NCBI RefSeq assembly: GCF_000611645.1
Contig: NW_014013430.1
Coordinates: 1 to 36,112, forward strand
Length of the DNA stretch: 36,112 nucleotides
Source of the DNA: Monoraphidium neglectum
Taxonomy: Eukaryota; Chlorophyta; Chlorophyceae; Sphaeropleales; Selenastraceae
Direction: 5' to 3'
Under the pieces are notes generated by a model. That model saw nothing but the letters and a program-made list of their open reading frames with translations. It did not search any database and was not told where the DNA came from. A program made the position numbers and the translations under genes. Position 1 is the first letter of the stretch; the number at the start of each line of letters is the position of its first letter. Of this stretch, positions 22,689-32,539 are shown piece by piece.

Positions 22689-23737
22689 TCAAAGCTCCTG
22701 CTGCAAGCTGGGTGGGCCCGGTCGCCGCCGTTGCTGCTGCTGCTCCTGCCGGCCACCGCTCGTCGCGCCATTGGATGCTGGCGACTGCTTTTCCAGCAGC
22801 GTGCCGCCCTCACACGCCACAGGCTGGTCGTCACTGGCAAAGCACTCTCGCCCGCCCAGCTTCACAGCGTACGAGGCGTCAATTGCCGTAATCGCGTCGG
22901 CCAGCCATTGCCCCTGCACACCATGCTCCGCCCACACTTCCACCCGGCCCTCCGCCAGCTCGACTGTTGCGTTGCGCACGCCGGGCAGTGCGGCCACGCT
23001 GCCCCGGATGCGCGCGGCACACGCTTGGCAGCGCATCCCGTCCACATCGACGCGCCACCGCACAATTGCTGGGTCCCGCTGCACGGCTGGGTGGCCGCCG
23101 CCGTGCGGCAGGGACATGTGGCGAAGCAGGTCCTGCAGCGAGCCCTGACGGTTGATAACGCTCAGTGCGTCTTCACTGAAGGTCAGCAGTACGGAGCAAA
23201 CCACCGTGCCGATGGTGCGGCGGTTGACGCCGTGGCGCGCGAGAAGCAGTGCCAGCATGCCGGCTGTCAGCACGCGCAGTAGATTGCGGTACGGCTTGAA
23301 CACGCTGAAGCCCGCACAGCTGAAGTGGGCGGTTAGGGTAGAGGTGTATGCAGGGTGAGGTTACAGGAGTAGTGCGGCACCTTCGACCGTGCGGCACACC
23401 GCAGCGGGGAGCCAAAGCACATGCACGCGCGCGTGTGGCATGTGTGTGTGCGCGTGCGCGTGCGCGTGTGTGTGTGTGTGTGGGGGGGGGGGGATGGGGA
23501 ACGCACCCGGACACCCAAATGCAAATATGCATATGATGCGCCGTTGTTGAAACTGCTCGACTGCCCCCAATGAGCGCCGTTGCGGCGGCAGCCAACTCAC
23601 CCTACAGACAGCGAGTTGAGCACCAGCTGGACGATGCAGCAACTGGACGACAGCAGGCCCCCGGTCAGCGCCCCCAGCACCACTGCTAGATCCGTCCTGG
23701 CTGCTGCGCCCCTCTTAGCAACTGCCATGGGGCCCAT
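22689..23737 (-). CDS. MerT-like mercuric/metal transport protein fused to an HMA (MerP-like) domain
   Basis: Two exons (minus): 23737-23601 and 23319-22689 (TGA), giving 255 residues. The junction restores SLSVG joined to CAGFSVFKPYRNLL. The N-terminal half resembles bacterial MerT, the inner-membrane mercuric-ion transporter. It has a first hydrophobic segment ending in the vicinal Cys pair Cys33-Cys34 (SSSCCIVQL), then two further hydrophobic segments (YRNLLRVLTAGMLALLLA and IGTVVCSVLL). Residues about 135-190 form a heavy-metal-associated fold with GMRCQAC at 140-146 (Cys143 and Cys146), the MerP/copper-chaperone metal site. The C-terminal tail is Gly/Gln/Arg-rich. Predicted role: moving or handling a soft metal (Hg, Cu or Cd) across a cell or organelle membrane. 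The second MerT Cys pair is not seen. The start is the first ATG in the open frame; a second ATG lies three codons on. Confidence 0.83.
23425..23493. repeat. Alternating GT/GC tract plus G-run in the MerT/HMA intron
   Basis: Long alternating purine-pyrimidine sequence (GTGTGT and GCGCGT units) followed by about twelve G. It lies wholly within the single intron (23320-23600) of the metal-transport-like gene. Such sequence readily adopts Z-DNA; the G-run is a slippage hotspot. Confidence 0.85.
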
Positions 23738-24454
23738 CGGCGCCTCGATGCACGCGTGCGACGTGTTGCGGTCAGGGAGCGCGCAGCAGCAAGGTGCTGG
23801 GCAGTCGTGCCAATTCAATATCGGTGACAACTACCAGGAAGTACGAGTATCACGCCCGCTTCAGCCCTAACTCGCGGCCGCTGGCACGTGCGGATGCAGG
23901 ACTAGGGTGTCGAGCGGATGGTTCGATCTCTCTGGCGCAAATCTTGCAGAGAACAGGGGATACAATTATACTGACCGTATTGTGCGACAACGGCACGATA
24001 CCAGAAGCTTTGAGGGGAAGTGTTTGTTTCGACTGGGGACAGCAGGCTGACATGACAGTGACGACCCAGTGAGAGCGCAAGGTTGTCAACCTTGCATCAG
24101 ATGCAAGGTGTGAATGCAATGGCGCATGCTGTCATAGACTCTCACCTACATGTGCATATCAAGGAGACAAGGAAGGAAGGCAGAGACTGGCAAGTCTCAA
24201 TCACAGTTGCACACGTCACTGGTCGCGGTGAGCTTGTGTGCACCATGCGTGCTTCGGAGCGCGCTCTCACAGCACACGCACATCCGGTCGGTGCCAACCG
24301 CATGCCTGACGCGATGGCATTTATGCTCGCCAGCATGCCATGGGAGGCCAATACAGTGAGGTTGGGGCTTGCAGCCTGCCCAAGTTGTGCACCGATGTGG
24401 CGCAAGGCACATGTGAATTGGTCACAAATAACACACACACACACACACACACAG

Positions 24455-24485
<31 letters not shown>

Positions 24486-24943
24486 CCGCCGATTATCAGC
24501 TAAGCTACCGTGTTGTGTTTCCACTGGTCGCGCTCCGGGTTGACCGCTCAAGTCGCACCCGGCATTGCGCATGTACATGTCCTGCACGCTCTTGCACAGC
24601 TACGTGCAGATCTACCAATGGAACACAACAACATAACCTCAGCCAGCCTGTGGCACTCGCCTGGCCGTTTGCCCCCCTGGTTGCCGTTGCGCCATCGCGC
24701 TGCGACAGCGTCTGTGCTGCGACCCGCAGCAAAACAAGGCCTTGCCAGCACCGGTGCGTGCGTCCAATCGCGTATGATTTGATTCTTGGATGTTTGTCAA
24801 GACGGGATCTCTTGTCACGCTCGTTTTTACGGCGTGTCGTTCGTTCCCTTCTTTCATTCTTTCATTTCACGGCAAGGTATCAAGACCGCCATTTGAACGC
24901 CCTACAGCAGCCTTTTAAAAGGCCACAAACGCACCTTGGAACA
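23738..24943. other. Divergent intergenic region (1.2 kb)
   Basis: Separates the starts of the metal-transport-like gene (-) and the methyltransferase gene (+). It contains the AC microsatellite at 24430-24481. A long open frame runs through it into the first methyltransferase exon, but the part before 24944 has no family resemblance and includes the microsatellite, so it is treated as non-coding. Confidence 0.6.
24430..24481. repeat. (AC)n microsatellite
   Basis: About 26 dinucleotide units with one interruption (CAGAC), in the divergent region about 460 bases upstream of the methyltransferase start. Confidence 0.95.
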
Positions 24944-25550
24944 ATGTACGCATCCAGCTTAGGCCGCTGCCGGGCTTCGTGCTCTCACCATAGCCGGGGC
25001 GTGCCACGGCAAGCACAAGCCCCCACAGCCAGGCCTGTTCGTGCAAGGGCCAGCAGCTCTTCAGGAGTGGTTGAAAAAGATCAGCCAGCATGGACGGGTG
25101 AGCTGCGGCGATTTGCGCACAACCAGAGACTGCTGCACTGCCGCAAGCGCGCACCGCTCATTGGTGCGGATCGCGTTCCAATGTGGTGCGTGGCAGCAGG
25201 GCTTTGACGGCTTCAGCAGATCTGGCTTCAGGGAACAAACATTAACGAAAGCGTTGCATAATCACAGCGAGGGGTTGCTCCTGTGTCTGGGCGCAAGCGG
25301 TCCAAGCGTCCGCAGCGCTGCTGCCGTGCTTCTGACGGCCGCTCCCTGCTCTCCACAGGCGACCGTCTCCTGTCGCAGGTGGTCAACCTGATGATCAGTA
25401 CACCACCAGTCTGGGAGGTGATGAAGTACTTTGCCAAGTCGGCCATGAAGAACACCGCCACCAAGAAGGGCGTCAACTGGGACGCTTACAAGGACAGCAT
25501 ACTCAACAACCCTGAGGTGCGCGCGTGATATTAGTGGGGTGTGCCCCATT

Positions 25551-25624
<74 letters not shown>

Positions 25625-27495
25625 GCGGCGGCAGCAGCAGCAGCAGCAGCAGCAGCGGCAGCAGCAGCGGCAGCAGCAGCGGCAGCAGCGGCAGCAGCAG
25701 CAGTGATGACGACGGGGCCGGCGGCCTCGGCTGTGGCAGCACCACCCTAAGCAGTGGCAGCAGATTCACGACTGCGTGCTTTCACTATAGCGAGCTGTGC
25801 ACACGCATGATTACAATGGCACTTGAGCTTGTGCCGGGTGTGTCTGCAGTGCTTGCCCAAGCAAAATTGCGCAGCTACTTTCACGATTCATATAGAGTTC
25901 AACATGCGTCCCGCCTCTCCGGTGGATTTGGCCGGCTGCCTGCCGCCCCTCCTGCCCTGCTGCCCCCGAAGCTTGAGGTGCTGCGGCAGCAGTTGGAGAC
26001 CCCCGGGCTGGCGTACCCAGATTACTACCTCAAGCCCTTCCACACCTACACCAACGGCAACCTGGAGTGGCTTGCGGCGGCGGAGGTGCGGCCGGCGTCC
26101 ACTGTCATTGCGTGCCGCACGTTCAAGGAGATGGACGACGCTGCAGCCGCAGAGGAGCGTCTCAGGCAGGGCATCACACGCACAATGAGGGTGGGTTGGG
26201 CTGGGGGCTGAGAAGAGCGACGGAGCACAAGGACCAGTGTGGGGCCGGGAGCCAAGTCGGGCAGCAGGTCGAGAGGGCGGGTGCAAGGGGCCGGGGTTTT
26301 GACTTGCAGCCTGCTGAGTGTCGCCCTCTGGCCCAATTACCCCAAAGGCAAGGTGCTTTGAGCTTTCGTGCCCGCTCGCGCGCACACCCTCGGCATGCAT
26401 TGCGACCACAACCCACCTTCCTCTCGCCGACAGACCGACCTCATTCGCCGCGGGCTGCCAGAGCCAGCGGCCATCCTGGACGTCGGCTGCAGCACCGGCA
26501 TCAGCACGCGCTGGCTGGCGGCGGAGTTCCCGGGGGCAGCCATCACAGGCCTGGACGCCAGCGCATACTTTCTTGCGGTGGCGGAGTTCGAGCAGCGGTG
26601 AGGGCATGGTGGACAGGGGTGTGCCCCCCAAGGCGACTGGAGGATGGGCCTCGATCACTTGCAAGGACCATGCGAAGCAGCCACGGGCACGCTGGAGCGC
26701 CTCACCCCTGAACTGCTTCAATGCGCACGTGGTTTGTGCCCCTGCAGGCAAAACCCCCTTCCTGGCGGCCGGCGCATAACCTACGAGCACGGCCTGGCGG
26801 AGGCAACGCGCTACCCCGATGCCAGCTGGGACATGGTGGCGTTCCAGTTCATTGCCCACGAGTGCCCCCAGGCCGCGCTGCATGCCTTTGTGCAGGAGGC
26901 GCGCCGCATCCTCAAGCCGGGCGGCGTCATGGTGTTTGTGGACAAGTGAGCGTCTGGGCAGACCCTTTGCTCGAGCAGGGCGCCTGGCAAGGTATCGCTG
27001 GTGCCGCACACCTGTGTACCGCACACCCACTTACTTTTCCTGCATGCCACTTGGCTGGTCGCTTGTTGTCTTGGCACCAGCAACCCCCGCAGCAAGACGA
27101 TCCAGAACCTGCCGCCGGCGCTCTTCACCCTCATGAAGAGCACGGGTGAGGCTGTTGCTTGCCTGTTGGGCCACGTGTGATTTACGATACAGGGATCCAC
27201 GCGTTTCTTGGTTGCCTTGCCAGGGGTCAACGTTGCTGCTGTGATTGCAGCCCCCCTGATTGTTTGGAACAGCCTTCATCCCTACCCTGCTGCCTCCGCT
27301 CTACTGCACACTTCCGGCAACCAGATCAATCCAAACTTCCTTGCTTTCGCGCCACAACCTCCAGAGCCGTGGTCTGATGAGTACTACTCTTTTGACCTGG
27401 AGGAGGCCATGAGGGCAGCGGGGCTGGAGGGAGTGTACACGGCAGAGGCAGATCACAGGCACAGGGCTGTTTTTGGCGCTGTGCCACGCGCGTGA
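24944..27495 (+). CDS. SAM-dependent class I methyltransferase, probably plastid-targeted
   Basis: Exons: 24944-25097, 25359-25516, 25972-26190, 26434-26597, 26748-26945, 27081-27145 and 27365-27495 (TGA). They give 362 residues with exact phases. The first 45 or so residues are rich in Ser, Arg and Ala and poor in acids (MYASSLGRCRASCSHHSRG, then ARASSSS), as in chloroplast transit peptides. A conserved N-terminal module follows (VVNLMISTPPVWEVMKYFAK, NTATKKGVNWDAYKDS, YPDYYLKPFHTYTNGNLEWL). Next comes the Rossmann-like SAM fold: motif I AAILDVGCSTGISTRWLA at about 189-206, acidic GLDAS after the next strand, then WDMVAFQFIAHECP and RRILKPGGVMVFVD. This resembles uncharacterised type-11 methyltransferases shared by cyanobacteria, algae and plants; the substrate is unknown. 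If intron 2 is retained, translation stops three codons after exon 2. Confidence 0.93.
25552..25703 (+). repeat. Intronic (CAG)n / mixed CAG-CGG tract
   Basis: About two dozen pure CAG units to 25622, then interspersed CGG/CAG units to about 25703. It lies entirely within intron 2 (25517-25971) of the methyltransferase gene, on the transcribed sense strand. In-frame reading gives only homopolymers (Ser or Ala). Confidence 0.93.
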
Positions 27496-28233
27496 CGTTG
27501 GAGCGTGTGCCTGCTTTGCCTTTTGTGCTTGAGCGGTGAGGTGTGTTGCATTTGTCGTCCCATTGTGCTTGTTTGATTGTGTGGTTTTTTTCTTCAAGTG
27601 CCTGGACCCACAGTGGCCCCGGTAAATACAACACACACTGCCAGGAGTGTTTTGTGACGATTGCACGTGAGGCTTGAGACAAACTTTCAAAGCATCTTTG
27701 TGAGGGTGGTAGCCCCTGCGTAGGATGGACCCCCTGCATCGACTGGAAGTCGCTGCGGTGTCACAGGCCACACCGTTCACAGCACGAGCAGCGGGCCCTC
27801 GACATGCTTCCCCGCAATCACCGCAATCACCGCGATTGAAAATGCACCAGTCACATGTAGTATGTGGAGGGTAAGGTGTGGGTTTCAAAAAATTGAGGGA
27901 AACCCCAGCCCAGTGTGGGGAAGATCCAAGCAGGCATGTCCTGCCCATGTTGGTCGTCCGGGCGCTGGTTTCCTTCGCCGAAGAGCCGGTGACTACTCTG
28001 TCTTTGGACTGTCACTATCATATGTAGCATATGCGTCAAGCACAGACGGAGTGTCAGCTGTGGTTGTAGATCGCAGCCTTGAACTCTATCGATCATGCTG
28101 AGTCGTTGAGCTGGGCCGTTCGAGATAAATCAGGCTTGTCACGATCACAACATCTGAGCTTTCACTGCAGACCGGGAACGCCCTTATATCAACGCGACAT
28201 TGCTGGACCAAGCACTTCGGTCGGCTTTGACAC
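27496..28233. other. Intergenic region (738 bases)
   Basis: Lies between the methyltransferase stop and the nucleoside hydrolase start, both on the plus strand. It should hold the 3' UTR of the first and the promoter of the second. Small direct repeats (CCGCAATCA twice, then a CCGCGATTG variant) occur at about 27812-27839. No TGTAA and no exon were recognised. Confidence 0.55.
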
Positions 28234-30350
28234 ATGGCAGCAGATGCGCAGCGAATGGGCTCGCCGCCATCGCCCTCTGACAAAGAGACGCTGGTGTGGA
28301 TCGACTGCGACGCTGGAATTGACGACGCCCAGGCGCTGCTGCTGGCCCTTTCGCTGCCACGCGTGCGTGTCATTGCCATCAGCTGCGTCGCAGGCAATGC
28401 CTCGCTCCCAAAAGTGGCAGTCAACGTGGGCCGCGTGCTGGCCCTCTGCGGGCGTGATGACATACCTATATATCTGGGTGCAGCTGAGCCACTGGTGGCT
28501 GCACACACAACATATGAGGCCACATTCCACGGGGATGACGGTCTAGGGGATGGTGAGTGCTGACGGCGTTGTTTGTGTGTGCTGGGCTGATTGGCTGCTG
28601 GGGGCCCAGGGCGAAGCCATGTAAGGGACGGGGAGATGGCTACATGAGCAGGCTGTGAGCTGAGACAGGGTTGTGTGTTTTCTTCTCGTGTCAAAACTGC
28701 TCACGTGTTGGCCCGATCCTGGCCTCAACCACTGCATCCAGTGCCAGACATCTCTCCGGCGGCGACCGCGCGACTGCGAAAGCCCGAGCTCGGCGCAACT
28801 GCCTGCGGGGCGCTGCTGCGCGCCGCATCTGACTACATGGGGCGCCTGCACCTGGTGGCGCTGGGGCCCCTTACCAATGTGGCACTGGCCTGCCAACTGG
28901 ACCCTTCCCTGCCCTCGCGACTGGCCAGCTTCACAGTGATGGGGGCCGCCGAGGCCGTCGGCAACATCACGCCCAGTAAGTCGCGTGATTGCCGCGGCCT
29001 GCATGGTGCATGCTGAAGCTTACCTTGTGTGCTCCTTTACCCGACGCGCGATTTGAGCGATCGGTGATGAAGCTATTCTACTTGACATCTCAATGTTTGG
29101 TCGCGTTCCACCCACAGCAACCCGCCCTCGCTTTCCCACCTTGTTTCCTGTCACCCTTCTGCCAGCTGCCGAGTTCAATGTGTATGCCGGTGCGTGCAAC
29201 GGCCCACTGCGGTTTGGGGAACACCACTCCGCGCAAGCACACCTGTCGGCTCGAGGATTTCGTGCTGGGTGCTGACACACAGGATCAGCGAGCCCCGCCC
29301 TCCTTGCCCCAGGTCCCCATTCACCCCTCTCCTTGCAGACCCCGAGGCTGCACACATGGTGCTGGTCAAGTTTCCCCTCACCCATATCGTGTCCTGGGAG
29401 GCCTCCATACGCTCGGCACTGCCCTGGAACTGGGTCGAGGGGAAGTGGCTTGCGCACGGCACTGCCAAGGCAGCATTCCTTGCATCCATTATGAAATTCG
29501 GCCTTGACACTTGGCGCACTATGTTTGCGGAGGGCTGGAGCGCCTGTGACGGTGCGGCTGAATTGTTGTTTGGGTTCAACATGCCACAAGGATATTGGGA
29601 CCCTACCCCCATGCCAGCTGTGCCGTGACCGTGGCTGTCAATCACTGCTGTTGCCCCCACTGGCTGGCACCGGGGATGCATCACTTATGACCACGCCTTC
29701 AAACTGTCCAAACCTCGCACATGTACACCCTGCTGTGTTTCTGACCTGCCCGGACCTCGCCCACGCATACCCTTGTGTGATTCTGCGTGTCCTTCAGCTC
29801 TGGCGGTGGCAGTAGCTCTGCGGCCTGAACTCGTGCTGACCTCAAAGGTGAGACAGGTAGATCAAATTGATGTCATTATAAAAACTGCATGCAACTCCAG
29901 CTGTTTGTCATATGCCTGGGTTTGACAGGTTGGTGTATGCCACTTTATGACAACGTACTTCCGACGGACCGGAAATTCCAATCTTCAGGATGTGTTTTGT
30001 GATGTGGAGCTGAGAGGCACTCTGACACGGGGCATGGCCGTCTTTGATTGGTGCGTGCAAGGCGGTGCAGGCGGTTGAAGGGAGGGTGCATGTGATTACA
30101 AAGGAAGGGTTCGTGATACTGCGATGGCTGAGGGCCCTGTTAACCATGACCAAGGGGGTTGTTGCCTCCCGCTTGACGAACTGATAGCTACTGCCAGTGT
30201 GTGAAGTGACCGCCTGGACACTCCCGGCGAGCACGCGAGCCCTCCCATCCACGCAGGAACGGCGTTCTCAAGCAGCGGCCAAACGTGCGGCTTGTAGGTA
30301 GCGTTGACCAGGAGAAATATCAGCGCCTGCTGCTCAACGCCCTGGAGTGA
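28234..30350 (+). CDS. Inosine-uridine preferring-type nucleoside hydrolase
   Basis: Hydrolyses the N-glycosidic bond of ribonucleosides to free base and ribose (purine/pyrimidine salvage), using a bound calcium ion. Exons: 28234-28552, 28742-28975, 29166-29189, 29339-29551, 29798-29847, 29989-30050 and 30257-30350 (TGA). They give 331 residues, normal for the family, with all phases closed. The aspartate-rich calcium motif DCDAGIDDA is at 24-32. LVALGPLTNVALA and AEFNVYADPEAAHMVL are the other family landmarks. The second of these is assembled across a 24-base exon that encodes only eight full codons. The C-terminal half continues with ALAVAVALRPELVLTSK and VELRGTLTRGMAVFDW. There is no targeting signal. 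Plant URH-type and bacterial RihA/B/C-type specificities cannot be separated here. Confidence 0.95.
29166..29189 (+). other. 24-base microexon of the nucleoside hydrolase gene
   Basis: Flanked by AG at 29164-29165 and GT at 29190-29191. It enters and leaves in the same phase and supplies TAEFNVYA, part of the conserved active-site block. Skipping it would keep frame but remove that block. Confidence 0.88.
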
Positions 30351-30925
30351 CATTGATATTGCCGTGCATCGCGTAGCTGGGGCGCATGGACCAAGGCTGT
30401 TGGGTTTACTTTGACACACGCGCACATACAGTGTTTGTGTCCCGCTTTGGACTGCACCATGCATGTTTTCATTGCGGACGGCGCCATCTTGCTCTTGGGG
30501 TAACGTTCAAGCCACACTGCTCTTTTTTCAAGCGGCGGGGGGGGGGGGCGGGGGGTCAGCGCCAAGCACTTTTTGTGTCTGGTTCGTCAGGACAGCAACA
30601 TTTGACATCTCAAACTGCAGGTTTGGTTGTGCAACCAACTTGACTTCGGTCGACAACTTCCAGTGGGTGTGTCATCTGCTTAATCAAAATGCTGAGTTTG
30701 TTTTTCGACTGGCCGCGCCCAACTGCGCCAGTCAACAAAGTAGCTCGAGCTGCAGCAGGGGGCCAACTAAGGGCAGTGCCAAGGTCAAAGCGCACAAAGG
30801 CCCTCTGCACCCGCTCATTACTGTTTGGGTTGAAAAACAATTGACCAAGTATCCACGACGTCACCAATAACACACTGCAGACGGCTCGATTGCAACCACC
30901 GAGCATTCTGCACCCTCGTCTCGAC
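30351..30925. other. Intergenic region (575 bases)
   Basis: Lies between the nucleoside hydrolase stop and the F-box gene start. It contains a G-run near 30537-30548. No TGTAA, no RNA gene and no exon were recognised. Confidence 0.55.
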
Positions 30926-32539
30926 ATGGGAAGCCAGTTGTGCGATCCGGAGGCGACGATTGGCCTGTCAGACCTTCCAGAAGAGGCAATTGTGCAAATT
31001 TTAAGGTCGGGGGGCGCTCGCGGCCACAGTTGGGGATTTCGCTCTTTCAGCACCGACGAGTCAGCACGAGCAGGGCTGCGCTGATGAAGCCCGTATTCCG
31101 ACCGGCCTCCATGCAGGCTTTTAGATGCTCGCCAGGCATCGGCACTGCTGGTGCAGGACCGGAGGATGAGGGTTCTTGCCGGCGACTCCGCCCTGTGGCG
31201 ATCGCTGGCGCAGGAACGGTGGGTGGCTTGTGCGCCTGCAGCCCCTCTGCAAGCGATGCATCGGCCTCGCCTGGCCCCTTAACTTTGATGTGACTGTCTT
31301 ATTCGGCCAATTGAGGGCCATGAGCGCACGTGTGCGCGTTCTTGACAGGCGAATGCGTTCCTCGCCGGCCTGCTGCGCAGGTGGCCAGGTTGCAGCGCTG
31401 CACACTACGGCGGCGACTGGCACCGTCTCTACCGCTGCCGGGCGTCCCTGCCCGCCGACTTTGTGCGTGAGGCGGACCGCTACCACGCGCTCACGTTGCG
31501 CGCATCGAGCGGCGTGGTGCGGCTAAACTCGTCCAGCGTGCGCGACGGTGGCGCGGCAGCTGGCGCCAGCGGCAGCAGCTGCGGCGCGGGCCCCGGGTCG
31601 CCTTCCAAGGCCAACGTGTACGGGTTCAGTGCCGCCCCCCACTGCAACATGGCCGGCATGCTGCTGGAGGAGGCCATGCAGGCGGTGTTCACGGTCGGCC
31701 TCGCGCTCTCCGCGGGCGCCAACACCGCTGTGCGGCGCGGAGAGGCGGCAGCGGAGCTGGCGCGGTTTCGCGAGGATGCGGCCTGGTGGCTGGCCCACAG
31801 GCCCGAGGTAGGCGCAGCGTGCATCACTCGTGATGTATTGTGTGTTGTGTGTGTGTGTGTGTGAGTGGGCGCGTGAGAGTCTGTGTGTGCACGCCCGCTT
31901 TTTGCAAAACGAGCCAGCAACAGACAGACCCACGCGAGGGCGAGTGCATGTTATGAGAGCGACCCTGTACGGCCGCAGCCTTGAGCTGCTGGGCCCGCGC
32001 AGGCTCAACCAACAGCTGCTGCCGCTGACCTGCAGGTAGTTGTGCGCTTCGTGCGCCGCGCGTGCGACGCGCTTCGCGAGTACGACATGTGGGGCAGCGG
32101 CTTCAGCTCATGGCCGGACGTGCCCTGGCGGCGCAGCGCGTTGCAGTTTGTGCTGGACCAGCCCCTGGGCCCCGACAGCGGCGTCTGCATCAGCGTCACA
32201 GACCGCCTGCAGCGGTGCGTGTGGAACGTTTGCAGGGGCTCCCTGCAGGGCCTGGGTGGTGGTGATGCTCTTGACGTGCGGGACTCTGTCGGATGCCGAG
32301 CACCGATTTTATGCAATCCCCGGCTTGCCGCCTGTCGTCCTTCCCAGATCCTGTTGCACCACATCTCACCCCCCACCTCGCAACCTGCTCGTCCCCCCCC
32401 CTCCCCCCCCAGGGAGGCGTCCTCCCTGGACGCCGCCATCCGTGGCCTCAAGGGCGAGGCCTGCCACCTGGACGTGCGGCGGCCCCAGGGCGTGCCGCGC
32501 AGCCACTGGTGGTACTTCATGGACGCCGCGGTGCACTGA
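30926..32539 (+). CDS. F-box domain protein
   Basis: Exons: 30926-31005, 31117-31218, 31381-31807, 32036-32214 and 32413-32539 (TGA). They give 304 residues with all phases closed. The F-box occupies about residues 12-62: IGLSDLPEEAIVQIL joined to RLLDARQASALLVQDRRMRV, then LAGDSALWRSLAQERWPG and YGGDWHRLYRCR. F-box proteins bind SKP1 and recruit substrates to SCF ubiquitin ligases. The rest has no known substrate-binding repeat (no LRR, kelch or WD40). It is partly helical (NMAGMLLEEAMQAVFTVGLA, VVVRFVRRACDALREY), with a Ser/Gly/Ala-rich linker at about 95-120 and a C-terminal HWWYFMDAAVH. Exon 3 uses the second of two nearby acceptors (after GCGCAG) because only that one keeps phase and continues the F-box. 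The substrate is unknown. Confidence 0.87.

Noticed and set aside
22689..23737. Bacterial contamination as the source of the MerT/HMA gene
   Set aside because: It has a spliceosomal intron with a good donor and acceptor, local composition like its neighbours, and an algal-type poly(A) motif.
24083..24943. Long plus-strand open frame upstream of the methyltransferase
   Set aside because: It includes an AC microsatellite and no family resemblance. Only the part from the ATG at 24944 looks like a transit peptide joined to conserved exons.
25525..25971. Poly-Ser/poly-Ala frames over the CAG tract as coding sequence
   Set aside because: Phase and homology join exon 2 (ending 25516) to exon 3 (starting 25972), and the frame from exon 2 hits a TGA almost at once. 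The tract is therefore intronic.
25888..27030. 380-residue minus-strand open frame
   Set aside because: Antisense to four methyltransferase exons and spanning their introns; GC-rich shadow frame without domain content.
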